Shown here: piece by piece, positions 35,300-46,891 of the stretch | Layout: each line of letters begins with the position of its first letter | Position numbering within the stretch: position 1 is the stretch's first letter | Assembly: GCF_000002425.4 (NCBI RefSeq) | Contig: NC_037262.1 | Span: 3,416,080 to 3,480,079 of the forward strand | Reading direction: 5' to 3' | Length of the DNA: 64,000 bases | DNA from: Physcomitrium patens | Taxonomy: Eukaryota > Streptophyta > Bryopsida > Funariales > Funariaceae | Translations under genes and position numbers: made by a program | The notes under the pieces: generated by a model | What the model saw: the letters and a program-made list of their open reading frames with translations, nothing else | What the model was told of the DNA's origin: nothing | Database searches by the model: none

Positions 35300-36860
35300 A
35301 GCTCTTGTACCTACCAGTAAAGGTTTGGAAGTACTAGACTTTTGTACTTCTACTTCACTAATTCAATCTTGGATTATACTATTAGAAAAGTTAAGGTTAC
35401 GAGAAATCTAATCTATTTAAGGATTATATTTTTTTAGCCACAATAATCCTAAAATAACCAAATTAGAGAGAGATCTTATTAAATTAAATACTACTAAGCT
35501 TTTATGATCTTTAATTATTATATCTAAAGGAAAAATCTCATGAATATTATTTTTAGAAGACAACGAACAACCATCTATGACTTCCACATGTATGGATTTA
35601 ATTTTTTGGCTAAATGTATTTTTTGATTTTTGACAAAATCTTTATCTATAAAAGAAGCTGAGGCTTTTGAATCTAATAAGGTAAGGACTTTGTGATTTTT
35701 AGGTCCTAAATGTACATCTATTGTAAAAAAAAGTAAGGATTTTGAAGAAAAAATAAGACCTTTACTGGGTGTTGCACATGATTCTAGCCACATAGTCCCT
35801 ATTGTAGCAGGAAAAAACTCATTTTTTGACACATTATCTTCTTTGATAATTGTGCTCTTCATTTTATAATTGCGTTGCTTCTTAGGAAAATATTGAGCAA
35901 TGTATTTAGCTTCTCTATAATATAAATACAAACCCTCTTTGTAATGTTGAGTCTTTTTTTGCTCTATGAGAATTTTAAAATATATGGTATCAATTTGCAT
36001 TGGTTCTAGCCTTAATGAATACATTTCAAAAAACTTGAAAGCTACTGCCATTACTTGACTTGTTCCTCTTTAACCAAGTCTTTGTTCTTGATGCCTTTGA
36101 AATAATTGATTGTTGCATGCAATGGCTTAAGCAAAAATTATTCCAAAGATTCTATTTTTGATATTATTAATAATAAATCTTTAACACTATCTTTTAATCC
36201 AAATCAAAATTGATTGATGACTGCTTTGATATTCCAGTCCATATCACAAGCAAGGTTTTGGAATTCAACAGCATATGTGGTCACTCATCATGATCCTTAT
36301 TGTAAAGATAAGAGTTTAGTCTTTGCTACTCATTCTTAATCACTTTCTTTGAATGTCACTGTAAAAACTTCTAGGAATGAATTCAAATCATAAAGAAGTT
36401 ACAAATTTTTTTCCATTAAAGATGCAAACCAAAAGATAGCACTTCCTGATAGAAGTGTGCATATAAATTTAACTTGAGTAAATCCATGAGGATATTGAAA
36501 AGAATATAATCTTAAATAGAGCTTGATTTGTTGCAAAAATCCTCAAAATTTTGATCTTATTCCATCAAACTTCTAAGGCATACTAATCCTTATCCCTGTC
36601 ATACTTGTAGAAGTAAAACTCCCTAGATTTGGTTGTGAGGTCGATCTATTTACTTCCTTCAATTGCTCAACTTTTTACTGTAGACTCTGAACTTCTTTTA
36701 TAAGTGTAGGCATAGTACCTACATGATTTATGTTTGAAATATGTAAGATTTTCACTCTAAGAGTATTGATAAGTTCACAAAGATCTACAATAATTACAAA
36801 TCTATTTTCACTTGTGCTAGATGTAGCATCCATAATCTTTCCTTCTATAGGCAACTCAAA
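35300..36860 (-). pseudogene. gag and protease remnant of C (type II gag)
   Basis: 36051-35575 is open through the knuckle region and into protease: the knuckle reads LYLYYREAKYIAQYF, so all three cysteines and the histidine of the CCHC motif have become Tyr or Phe, a pattern produced by G-to-A and C-to-T change. Protease has TLLDSKASASFID, with DSG changed to DSK. Upstream gag (to about 36860) is broken but matches F, including a serine- and threonine-rich segment before the KFDG relic. Confidence 0.75.
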
Positions 36861-37086
36861 TAAATCTAGAAAGTTAAATTAGAGGAAGGTAATCTGCAAC
36901 CTCTAATAAAAATTTCTACAAAAAAGGATAATCCACTCTCTTTAAAAAAAGATGAATGTTAAAAAATAATTTTTTTTTGTTTAAAAGATGGATAGTCCAC
37001 AACCTTTAAAATATAATAATAGAAGTGGAATAATCTACTCACTCCTAAAACAAGATAAAAATAGTATGTTAATACTCTTATCAAAT

Positions 37087-37637
37087 TATTAGAGACATGA
37101 ATCTTAAAAAAAGAGAATCTTTGATATACTCTTGTAGTAGTGAAGAGAATTAGAAAGTCACTCAAAAGATAATGTAATATCAACTAGAATGGATATTGCC
37201 AAAAAAACAAGAAGACTAGAAAGTCTTAAAACAAGACTAAAGACTCGAATGGCATTGGCAAGAGTGAAAAAGGCTTCACTCTTGCCTCCATATATACTCT
37301 TAATTAGGAGCTACATGGCGATGTCTTTTAGGACCTCCAAAATATATTGACTTTGCTAGTCACATGTCTTAACTTGCAAGGCAAGTTAATTATATATGCG
37401 TTACATAGTAAGCTTGTTCTACAAGCTATTATGCAGAGTTAACTTGTTTCAGAAGCTACCAACATGTGGTTAACTTTTTGGCCAAGTTTTTGACTTATAA
37501 ATATATCTAAAGTCAAAATCGCATCTATAAAGCTTTTAAGAAGCTTTACTAAAAGACTTTATGAAATTAATCTATATTTATCTATTTATATCTACTCATA
37601 TAAGTACTTGTTGAAGTAAATATATATATATTTGTCA
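37087..37637 (-). repeat. 5' LTR of C (type II)
   Basis: About 551 bp, matching 16158-16705 along its length. Outer edge near TATTTGTCA (37637); inner edge TATTAGAG at 37087, followed inward (minus strand) by the primer-site region. Confidence 0.7.
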
Positions 37638-37935
37638 TATTAAGTTAAGTTGATGCATCACAAGCATCAACTTCTTCAATTGCTCTTGCGTTTGTACTGT
37701 AATATTTTTTATTTAAATAAACTTTGCCCTAATAATACTCAAAAAATTATCTAATACTACTCAAGACAAGTAAAAAAAAGACTTGGGGATAAAGAAAATA
37801 CTAAGAACAATATCAATTTAGAAGAGGATAATCTATAAATTCTAATAGCCTTATGTCTTATCATGAGAAAGGGGTAATCCACTCTTAATCAAGATAAGAC
37901 AAAGCTCTGATATCGTAAGTATACTCTTGTCAATT
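37638..37935 (-). pseudogene. gag N-terminus and leader of D
   Basis: The minus strand matches the A leader (from the TATCAGAGC core at 37904-37912) and the first gag codons up to the region of MRELMLAMHQLN in A, where element C is inserted. The rest of gag is at 16157 and below. Confidence 0.7.
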
Positions 37936-38483
37936 TGTCAATGACATGAACTAAAATATGATGCAAGAATCAATGAAATTTGTGTCAAAGAAAAAGTGAC
38001 AAAATAAAAATAAGGAAGTACGTATATTAAAAAGAAACTGGAATGGCTTATTGCCAAAAGACAAGAAAACTTGAGACTCTTGAAATTGGACTAGAAGTAA
38101 AAAAGGAGTTGACAAGAATGAAGAGGGCTTCACTCTTGTCTCCATATATACTATCTAACTAGGAGCTACGTGATAATGTTCTATAGGACCTCAAATATGT
38201 GTTGACTTTGTAGGATACATGCCTTGACTTACAAGGCAAGTTTTTCTATGTATAGGCTACATAATTAGCTTGATCTTCAAACTAACAATATGTGTAATAT
38301 ATGATTAACTTGTTGACCATGTTTCTAATCCAAAAAGTCAACTATAGATACCTTTAAAGTCAAAGTAGCATCTATAAAGCTTCTATAGAAGATATCATAG
38401 AATTAACTTACTTTTACCTACTTTTATTTAATTCTACCTATTTATACAAGTAATTATTGGCTTACATGTGTATGTCCGTGATA
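37936..38483 (-). repeat. 5' LTR of D (type I)
   Basis: 548 bp from TGTCAATGACATG to ATGTCCGTGATA. It matches the split 3' LTR of D and the reverse complement of the A LTR. Confidence 0.8.
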
Positions 38484-38806
38484 ATTTGTGCAGCTAAAAT
38501 CATGTGCAATACCTAGTAAAGGTCCTATTTTTTCTCAGATCTCTCTCCTTGTTTTATAATAAATGTGTATTTATAACCTAAAAATAATAAAATCTTTATA
38601 TCATTAGATTTAAGAGTCTTAACTTGTTGTATAGAAGAAGACTTTGTCAAGAATCAAGAAATATCTTTAGTGAAAGAAATTAAATCCATATATATAGAAG
38701 TCATAGATAGTCATTTGCTCAAAGAATTATAAAATATAATTTGCTACATTTTAAATTTTTTCAATATATGATGACTGCTCCCACTGGAACTTATTCCTAA
38801 AAAAGG
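38484..38806 (+). pseudogene. F protease fragment fused to its 3' end (internal deletion)
   Basis: 38484-38724 matches the gag-protease junction and protease of A up to VEVIDGRPLSS. At about 38724 it jumps to sequence matching the last codons of ORF4 and the pre-polypurine region of A. RT through most of ORF4, roughly 4 kb, is therefore missing from F. The G LTR begins at 38807. Confidence 0.65.
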
Positions 38807-39354
38807 TGTTGCAAATATATATCTACTGTAATTATTACTTAGCTAATATAAATATGTAGAAATAAATAAAAATAGATTAATTTTATAATACTTTCTAGAA
38901 AAGCTTCTTAAAAGCTTTTTAGATGTTGTTTTGACTTTACATGTGTTTATAGTTGATTGATAGATTAGAAACTTGGTCAACAAGCTAACCACATGCCACA
39001 TGTATTGGTAGCTTATTGAATAAGCTAATTATATGGCATCTATATAGAAAACTTATCTTACAAGTTAAAATATATGTCATGCAAAGTCAACATGTTTTTA
39101 GAGGTCCTATAGAATATCACCACATAAATCCATAATAGATAGTATACATAGACGTAAAAATAAAGCCTTCTTTACTCTTGTCAATTTTTTTTTGCTTTTA
39201 GTCTAGTTTCGAGAGTCTCTTGTTTTCTTATCTTTTGGCAATAGCCATTTTAATTTATTTTTTAATATACATACTTTTTAATTTCTATTTTTTCATATTT
39301 TTTTGAGAGCATCTCTGTTATTTATTTGCTTTGATTGAATTCTTATCTTTGATA
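38807..39354 (+). repeat. 5' LTR of G (type I)
   Basis: 548 bp from TGTTGCAAATATA to CTTTGATA, followed by GATTGATAAGAATA, which matches the A post-LTR region. The partner is 45806-46354. Confidence 0.75.
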
Positions 39355-39589
39355 GATTGATAAGAATATATTTATAATATTAGAATTTTGTCTTTTTTTT
39401 ATTTTTTTATTAAGGATAGATTATTCCTTTCTTTTCATAAGACTTAAGCATATTAGGAGTTTTAAATTACTTTCTTCTAAATTCATATTGTTAAGAATAT
39501 TTTTTTTATTTTAAATTCTTTTTTCTATTTTTTTCAAGCAATAGTAGACATCTTTCCCTCTTTAAGTATTATTATAGTAAAGCTTCTTA

Positions 39590-40316
39590 AAATAAAAAAT
39601 ACAATGGTATAAATTTAAGAATAATTGAGAGAGTTAATGCTTGTAATGTATCAACTTAATTTGTTACTACAAGAAGCAACAAGAATAGTAGGGAGCAAAG
39701 ATATTGAGATGATTGAAGCTGCTTCAATATTTGTATAAAATCGTATCCCTTCTCTTGTGGTGGAACACTCTTCTAGTATTAGAGAACCAAAGGTTGCACT
39801 ACTTAAGAAGTTTAATGGCATAAGATTTAAGTTTCAAGGATTTATCAAGTACAACGTGTCATTGAACTTCAATCCCAAAGCTATTCAATTCTAGCATCAC
39901 AAGTTAGATTTATTGGTACATTCCTTTTAGATTTAATACTATCATGGTTTTCATCTTTTTTTGAATGATAAGATCCAATATTAGATAATTTGGAGGCTTT
40001 TTTAATAGAATTTTGATCCATGTATGAAAAACATAATATTATTTATATTGCAATCAATAATATCTATATTTTCCAATAAGGCTATTAATTGATAATATTA
40101 TATGCTTTACAATTTTGACAACTTGTAATCGATATTAAGTAGAATGATGTTATATTTGTTAGCCAATTTTTTTATAAATTACAATATGAGGTAAAAAAAT
40201 TGATGTTCAACTTACTTAATCCACAAACATTAGATTAAGCAATTGACTTTGTTGTGAGATGTGACAATTGACTTTTTGAATTTCGATGTGAGAATCATAC
40301 AAGTGCACCTTAACAT
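39590..40316 (+). pseudogene. gag remnant of G
   Basis: Matches A gag from near its start codon to just after KCDNRLFEF, where the solo LTR intervenes. Stops replace many CAA, CAG and CGA codons. Confidence 0.7.
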
Positions 40317-41698
40317 TGCATATTACGTAAAGTCTTGATTAAGAATGCACTAGGCATGTAGCTATAGAAGATAGAAGAAAATTTATGACAATAAGATCTT
40401 AACAACTCTAATATAATCTTATATAAACTCCAATTAAACCTCAATAATGTTAATCAAGCTTTAATTAAATCCAAAAAAAATCTTAACAAAATTATAAAAA
40501 TAAATCTTAATCAAATCTTATTTCAATCTTAATTAAAATCCTAATGGTTTTTAACTAAAGCTTAGAGAAATCTTAAATCCTAAATCAAATCCTACATAAA
40601 TCTTAAATCGTAAACTAAATCTTTGATAAATCCTAAATCCTAAATCAAATCCTAGATAAATCCTAAGGAAGATTAGAATCCCAATATCTATTGATTAAAT
40701 CATTGATCTTGCTTCAAATTTTATATAATTTTTAATCTCTTAATTAATAACTAGTATAACAAATTTGAAGATAATTGCATTTATCAAATGGAAGAAAAAT
40801 CCTAAAATCTATTCGAGTATTGATTGGCCTCCTACTCCAATCCAAAATTTAAACTTTTAGTGCCAATATCTTTCATTTGAACCATTGATATTTTCTCAAA
40901 ATTTATTTAAAATGTTGAAAATCAAGTCTAGTTTCTATATAAAAAACTTACACTTCAATCCAATTAAAAAATTGCTAAAGATCTTAAACATATTCACTGA
41001 CACTCAAATGCCAATTTCTTAGACTTGAATCCACAAAAACTTTCATATTTTTTTTAATCATTTGATTGATCTTAAATTCACAATCCTTTATTAAATACAA
41101 CTATATCAACTAACTTAAAAAATTACATTTATAGATCTATTATAAATCTTCCAAAATTATCTAAAAAAAAATCCTATTTTATTTCACAAAAATCTAAGTC
41201 ATCTGAAACAACTTCGACTTTGTAAAGCTCTTACAAAGTCATTAAAAATCCAAATCATACAAAATCAATGCTCATAAAAATTTTATTAAGTTTGTTGCAT
41301 TTTCTATTCTTTGATCTTCTAAAGAACCTCCAAAGTTACTATAGATGCATGGTTTTATGCCTTAGGATGTGATTTTGATTTAGATTGATATTTGGTCCTC
41401 TCTGGGTATTAATTCTTGGCTTCTTGAAGTAATTTTTGCTAAAATCTACTCTTAATTCTCTTCTACAAATGCATATATCATTTTATTTTCTAGTCTACTT
41501 TGTTTTGTATTATTTATGGCCCTACAAAGTAAATAGAAGTCTGTTTTGTAAAAAGTAATAATAGTTCTCTTTAATTTTATTATCTTTTCGACTATTACCC
41601 ATTTTTTAAAATATGTTTTATAATATTTCATAGTAAGATATTTTATAATATAATATTTTCTTATCTCTTTCATTTGTTAGGCATAATACTTCACAACA
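40317..41698 (-). mobile_element. Solo LTR of the E family in G gag
   Basis: Plus-strand ends are TGCATATTACG and TTCACAACA; on the minus strand this is TGTTGTG...CGTAATATG. It is flanked by ACAT (40313-40316) and ATAT (41699-41702); gag of A has ACGT there, so an ACGT duplication decayed at CpG. Telomere-like AAATCCTAAATC units occur at about 40550-40670. The end near 41400 matches the start of E' in reverse. Confidence 0.75.
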
Positions 41699-41702
41699 AT
41701 AT

Positions 41703-42360
41703 TATTATAATTCAATAATAATGCTGACGTCTTTTCAATACACACATTTTGAAATAGAGGATATGTAAATTTATGCAATACATTTCAAATCTTTTATTGA
41801 GCAAGAGACGACTTGTTGTTGTTAGGAAGGATTGTGCTTTTATTGTAGACAACCTAAACACACTAGTCAACATTGCTCAAAGAAGTTACATAATGACAAA
41901 ATGAGGAGTATGACTCTCAAAGTATATAGTATGTCAAAAAACAAGTTTCTCCAACTACAATAGGAACCGTGCGATTGGGATCTTGCACAATACCTAATAA
42001 ATGTCCTATTCTCTCCTTAGAATTTTTTTTTTTTTTTTTTTTTTTTTTACAATAAATATCATTTTAGGACCTAAATATTACAAAGCATTTGCCTTGTTAG
42101 ATTCAAGAGTCTCAACGTGTTTCTTAGATGAAGAATTTGCTAAAAGATATAGTATACCATTAGTGAAGAAAACTAAATTTGTTCACATAGAAATCATAGA
42201 TGGTGGTCCATTTTTTTTAAGAAATATTACTCATGAATTATTTTCTATAAAAGTAATAACTTATAGTCCTAATAGCTTTGTAATATTTAATATCATAAGT
42301 TGTCTTTCTAATTCAAATATTTTAGATTTATCATGGCTAAAAGAATATAAATAAAAAATA
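41703..42360 (+). pseudogene. gag zinc knuckle and protease remnant of G
   Basis: The knuckle region near 41829-41880 reads CFYCRQPKHTSQHC and still fits CCHC. Protease follows at 42030-42354 with ALLDSRVSTCFLDEEF (DSG changed to DSR), HIEIIDGGPF and NSNILDLSWL. A poly-T run (about 42019-42048) interrupts the junction. Confidence 0.8.
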
Positions 42361-42659
42361 AATTAGATTTTTATAGTCTTGACGTTTTTAAAAGGATAAT
42401 TAAGAGTATAGTTGATCAAGTAAAAAGTTATAAATCTAGTACAATTAAACCTATATCTATAAATAAAAAAGTTTTTTTACATGTTACATAAGAAAGATTA
42501 TCTTATGTCATTTATGTCGTATATGTTTCTAATAGTAGAAAGGCTTCAAGTGGCATTCTAAGCTAATATTAAGATTTTAAAGATATATTGGAGAAAAAAA
42601 ATATAGATATTCTACTAAAACATTGTCTCTATAATTATTCAATTGACCTTCAATAAATA

Positions 42660-43740
42660 ATTCAACCACTATTTGGACCAATTTATAGTATATTACAACA
42701 TGAATTAGGTGAATTCAAGTAATATATTGAAGAAAATCTAGCCAAGAACTTCATATGCCATTCCAAATCTCCAATAGGAGCTCAAATTTTATTTATGAAG
42801 AAAAAAAAATAGATTATTGCAAATGTGTGTTGATTATTGAAGATTAAATAAAATTACTATTAAGAATAGGTATCCACTACTTTTGATATCAATACTTTTT
42901 GATCAATTGAATCAAGCTGAGATCTATACAAAAATATATCTATACGAAAATACAACATCATGTCTTTTGGACTTATAAATGCACCAACAATTTTTCAATA
43001 TTTAATGAATGATATTTTAAAGTATTTTTAGATGACTTTTTTGTCTTTTTTCTAAATAATATCTTAATCTATTCTACAAATACAAAAGAATATGAACTTC
43101 ATATTTATCATATATTACAAAAATTAAGAGATACAAGACTCTATGCCAAGATAGAAAAATATATATTCTACACTACTCGTGTTGACTTTTTAGGATACAT
43201 CATTTCAAATGATTGAACTTATGATAGATCCTAAGAAAGCTCAAATTATTATAGATTGAGAGATCTCAAAAATGATAAGAGATGTTTAATTTTTTTTAGA
43301 ATTTGCTAACTACTATCAAATCTTCATTAAAAACTTCTCTCAAGTTACAGCTCCACTTACACATTTGACTTATAAAGACCATCACAAATGAAAATAGATG
43401 ATAAACTTCATGTAATAATTTTTTATTCAAGAAAATTTTTAGTAGCCAAGATCAACTACAAGATTCACAATAAAGATTTTTTTTGTAATTATGGATTTAT
43501 TTCAAGAATGATGCCATTATCTAAAAGATATTTAATCCAATCACTATTTATACAAACCTCAAGAAAATTAAATATATCATATCAAGATGTACTTTGAATC
43601 GTCGCCAAGCTTGTTGGAGCATGTCTTTGTCAAGATTTTATTTTAAGATTACTTCTCAACCTAAAAAATAATAAGGTCTATTAAACATCTTTTCTAAATA
43701 TTTTTTATCTTGCACTTAAAGAAAGAGATGCATCTTTTGA
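42660..43740 (+). pseudogene. Reverse transcriptase-RNase H remnant of G
   Basis: Matches A RT from the region of [18 protein letters not shown] through the polymerase box (degraded near 43050) and into RNase H (43388-43730). A deletion near 42945 removes about 70 bp between the TKIDL and MPFGL motifs. Confidence 0.7.
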
Positions 43741-43779
43741 TCAACAAAGAATATTTTTTTAAAAAAATCAAAGCATTTT

Positions 43780-45235
43780 CATCTTTGAGTAATAAAATAA
43801 ATATTTATTATTGATTTAAGTCTTGTCAAACAAATTCAATCAAATATATCTTCTAACTGACTTGTTTATGATATCAAGAACCCTTCTTTTAAGTCTTAAA
43901 ATGCTTCTAAGTTCAAGTTCAAAAATAACCTACTCTATTTTAAACAATGCCTATATATTCCAAAAGGAGAAGCTTGTTTATGTGTTCTTCAAGCATATTA
44001 TGACTTTCCAATGGCCAGACATTTTAGATACAACAAGACTTTAGAACTTATATCTAAAGATTTTTAGTGGCCATAAATGTTAAAGGTAGTGAAAGACTTT
44101 TTTTAATCATGTGATATTTGTTGAAGGTCAAAACTCCTTACCATTGAATCTATAGATTTTTCCAACCATCATTCATTCCAAAACAATCAATCTTTTATTT
44201 CTGTAGATTTTATTATGGAACTTGCAATCTCAAGTTCTTATGACTTAATATTCGTGATAATAGATCATTTCTCCAAGATAGCACGTTTTGTACCATGTAC
44301 AAAATCTATCACTAGTGAAGAAATAGCCAAGCTTTTCTTTAACAATATCTATTACTACCATGGATTGCCTAAGGATAATATATCAAATAAGAAAATTCAA
44401 TTTATATCAAGATTTTGGAGAATATTTTTTAATTTTTTTAAAAGTAGACATAAAATTATCTTTGACTTTGTATCCTTAAATTGATAAAAAAAATATGTAA
44501 ATTAAGTTTTAGAGAAGTATTTGAGGTATACCATCAACTATCAATAAGATGATTGGATAACACTTTTACAATTGACAAAGTTTGCATATAATAACATGGT
44601 ACATTCTTCTATGGAATAAATACTTTTTTTTGCTATTATGGTTATCATCCATGACTTGATGCTTTTGAATTTTCAAAATTTGCTAATCCTATAACAAAAG
44701 ATTTGAAAAAACATTTATCTAAGCTACATACAATAATGAAGGCATGACTAAAAGAAGCTCAAAAATAACAAAAGATCAACATGGATGCTTATTACAAAGA
44801 ACATCATTTCTATGTTGGAGATAAGGTATGGTTATTTTGTCATAATATTAAATTATTATTTTTTTATAACAAGTTGGATTATTATAAACTTGGACCATTT
44901 TCTATTTGTGAATAAATAAATGTAGTTGCTTATCAATTATAACTATTGAAGTCTATGAAAATCTATTCTGTATTTCACATATCTTTTAGAGCTATATTAG
45001 ACAATGAATATCCCAAGAAGAAGACAAATACCACCGCCTTCTATAAAAGTAGATAATAATTAAGAATTTGATGTAGCAAAATTTTTAGACTCAAGGTGGT
45101 GCCAACATAGGTTGGAATATCTTATTGATTGATATGGATATAATATTAACAAATGTAGATGGAAGCTATCAAAAAATCTTACAAATACAATAAAAAAGAT
45201 TAAAGCTTTCTATCAATGACATCCATCAAAATAAA
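43780..45235 (+). pseudogene. Integrase-chromodomain remnant of G
   Basis: 44215-44484 is open and holds IFVIIDHFSKIARFVPCTKSI and YHGLPKDNISNKKIQF (second catalytic Asp changed to Asn). The zinc region is upstream and chromodomain relics lie at about 45060-45170. Confidence 0.75.
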
Positions 45236-45342
45236 GATAAAGGATAGCAAACCTTTATTATAAAAGAAACACAATTTAAGAAAGATTGTATTCTATCTTC
45301 TATCCTTGTTTGTAGTTTTTATATAATTATAGTATTAAGAAG

Positions 45343-45764
45343 ATAGAAAATCAACAGCTAGCGGATTTAAATCAAGAGCCATCATTTATTAACTTATTAA
45401 ATAAGATATTGCAATTATCATAGCCTTCAAGACAATTTAATAGTAATGAAGACCTTTAAAAATAATATATTTTTTTTTAAATAGATGGTAAGATATAACA
45501 CATTGATATCATGACTTGAGAAGAGACTCTTGATATTTGGTGATTTTATTGGAGGTAGAAGTGACTCATGATGGTGTTACAAATGTTTTGTTTGAAGGAA
45601 GTTATGAAGATTTTAATAATAATTAAATAACATGGTGGTCTTTCTATCTTAGAATGGGATATTATCAATGGTTGAAAGGACCTATCAACTATCTTTGAAG
45701 GAAACAAAGATGAGAGTATGTAGCAAATATAATTTATTGGATCTTAAACATCTTCAAAATGTGA
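45343..45764 (+). pseudogene. ORF4 of element G, decayed
   Basis: 422 nt from an ATA at the homologous start to a TGA beside the polypurine region, one base shorter than A, C and D. Blocks LVILLEVEVT, LFEGSYED, YYQWLKGPIN and EYVANIIY are clear. It is a fourth copy supporting ORF4 as a genuine family gene. Confidence 0.6.
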
Positions 45765-45805
45765 TCATTTCTCCTTGAAGAACGTGTCCTTAAAAGGAGA
45801 GATAA

Positions 45806-46354
45806 TGTCACAGATTCATATTTATTATAATTTTTATCAAGGTAATATGAATAAATAAAAATAGATAAAAATAAGTTAATTTTATAATACCTTTTAGAAA
45901 AGCTTTTTAAAAGCTTTTTAGACATTTTTTTGACTTTACATGTATTTGTAGTTGATAAATAGGTTAGAAATTTGATTAATAAGCCAACCACATGCCACAT
46001 ATATTGATAGCTTGTGAAACAAGCTAATTATGTAGCACCCATATAGAAAACTTACCTTGTAAGTTAAGATACATGTCATACAAAGTCAACACAGTTTTGG
46101 AGGTCCTATAGAATAATGCTACATAGATCCTAGGTAGATAGTATATATATAGGTAAGAGTGAAGCCTTCTTCACTCTTGTCAATTCTTTTCTTATTTTTA
46201 GTCTAGTTTCAGAAGTCTTTAGTTTCCTTGTCTTTTGGCAATAGTCATTCCAATTTTCTTTTTAATATATCTACTTTTCTATTTTTATTTTGTCATATTT
46301 TTTTGAGAGAGTTTCTCTTATTTAATTACTTTCATGAAGTTCTTGTCCTTGATA
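45806..46354 (+). repeat. 3' LTR of G (type I)
   Basis: Starts TGTCACAGATTC after a purine-rich AAAGGAGAGATAA tract and ends CCTTGATA. Confidence 0.8.
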
Positions 46355-46363
46355 GAGTAATAT

Positions 46364-46891
46364 TATTATAGACATATATATTTACTCTTATATTTATTTA
46401 TATAATTAAATAGAAATAGATAAAAGTAGATTTATTTCAAAATATATTCTAGAGAAGCTTTCTAAAAAGTTCATAAACACTACTTTGACTTTACATGTAT
46501 TTGTAATTGATAAGTAGGTTAAAAACTTGATCAATAAGTTAACAATGTATTGATAGCTTGTAGAACAAACTAACTATGTGGTGCACATATAAGAAACTTG
46601 CCTTGTAAGTTAAAATATGTGTCTTGCAATGTCTACACATTTAAGAGGTCTAAGAAGACATTGCTATGTAGCTTCTAGTTAAGAGTATAAATGGAGGCTA
46701 AAATGAAGCCTTCTTCACTCTTGTTAATATCTTTCTAGTCCTTAGTCTTTTTTTAAAACTTTCTATTCTTCTTGTTTTTAGCAATAGTCATTCTACTTTA
46801 ATACTATATTATCTATGAGTAATTTTGAGTATTTTTGAGTGTCTCAAGAATGTATTGATATTTTAGTTATTTGAGGTTCATATCCTTGACA
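46364..46891 (+). repeat. 3' LTR of F (type II)
   Basis: Starts TATTATAGACATATA and ends ATCCTTGACA. It shares the type II tract with 4471-4983 and the C LTRs. What follows (ATTGGTTATGAATGAGC) weakly resembles a post-LTR leader, so another remnant may continue. Confidence 0.6.

Larger units (their letters stand above)
16158..37637 (-). mobile_element. Element C: decayed Tcn1-like chromovirus (type II), hosting A
   Basis: The minus-strand LTRs are 37087-37637 (5') and 16158-16705 (3'). Internal sequence is 32415-37086 and 16706-17371, split by element A exactly within the chromodomain. C sits in the gag of D: D gag sequence stops at 16157 and resumes near 37640, and the 5-mers ATAAG (16153-16157) and TTAAG (37640-37644) are a plausible eroded duplication with a 2-nt offset at the right end. 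Its gag N-terminus and LTR match F, not A. Confidence 0.8.
7642..38483 (-). mobile_element. Element D: decayed Tcn1-like chromovirus (type I), hosting E' and C
   Basis: On the minus strand the 5' LTR is 37936-38483 and the 3' LTR is 7642-7877 plus 11068-11394, split by E'. Internal sequence is 37638-37935 (gag start) and 11395-16157 (rest of gag to ORF4), split by C. The flanking 5-mers AATTA (7637-7641) and ATTTG (38484-38488) both align with GACCG at the homologous place in A, as expected for a target duplication decayed by transitions. D lies in F at the gag-protease junction and is non-functional through many stops. Confidence 0.8.
38807..46354 (+). mobile_element. Element G: decayed Tcn1-like chromovirus (type I), with a solo LTR inside
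   Basis: LTRs lie at 38807-39354 and 45806-46354. The internal order matches A: gag, knuckle, protease, RT, RNase H, integrase, chromodomain, ORF4. It is interrupted in gag by the E-family solo LTR at 40317-41698. G sits at the very 3' end of F's internal region, next to F's 3' LTR; flanks AAAGG and GAGTA do not give a clear duplication. Every gene is broken by transitions and indels. Confidence 0.8.
4471..46891 (+). mobile_element. Element F: gutted Tcn1-like chromovirus (type II LTRs) hosting D, G and a solo LTR
   Basis: The LTRs are at 4471-4983 and 46364-46891; both end in a TTGCTA/TTGACA-like terminus and resemble the C LTRs rather than those of A. Own sequence is confined to 4471-6205 (LTR, gag), 7560-7641 (gag-protease junction), 38484-38806 (protease piece fused to the 3' end) and the 3' LTR. 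Everything else is later insertion: a solo LTR at 6206-7559, D at 7642-38483 and G at 38807-46354. RT, RNase H, integrase and chromodomain are missing, apparently by internal deletion near 38724. The flanks (CTTAA before, ATTGG after) do not match, so no target duplication is seen. Confidence 0.65.
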
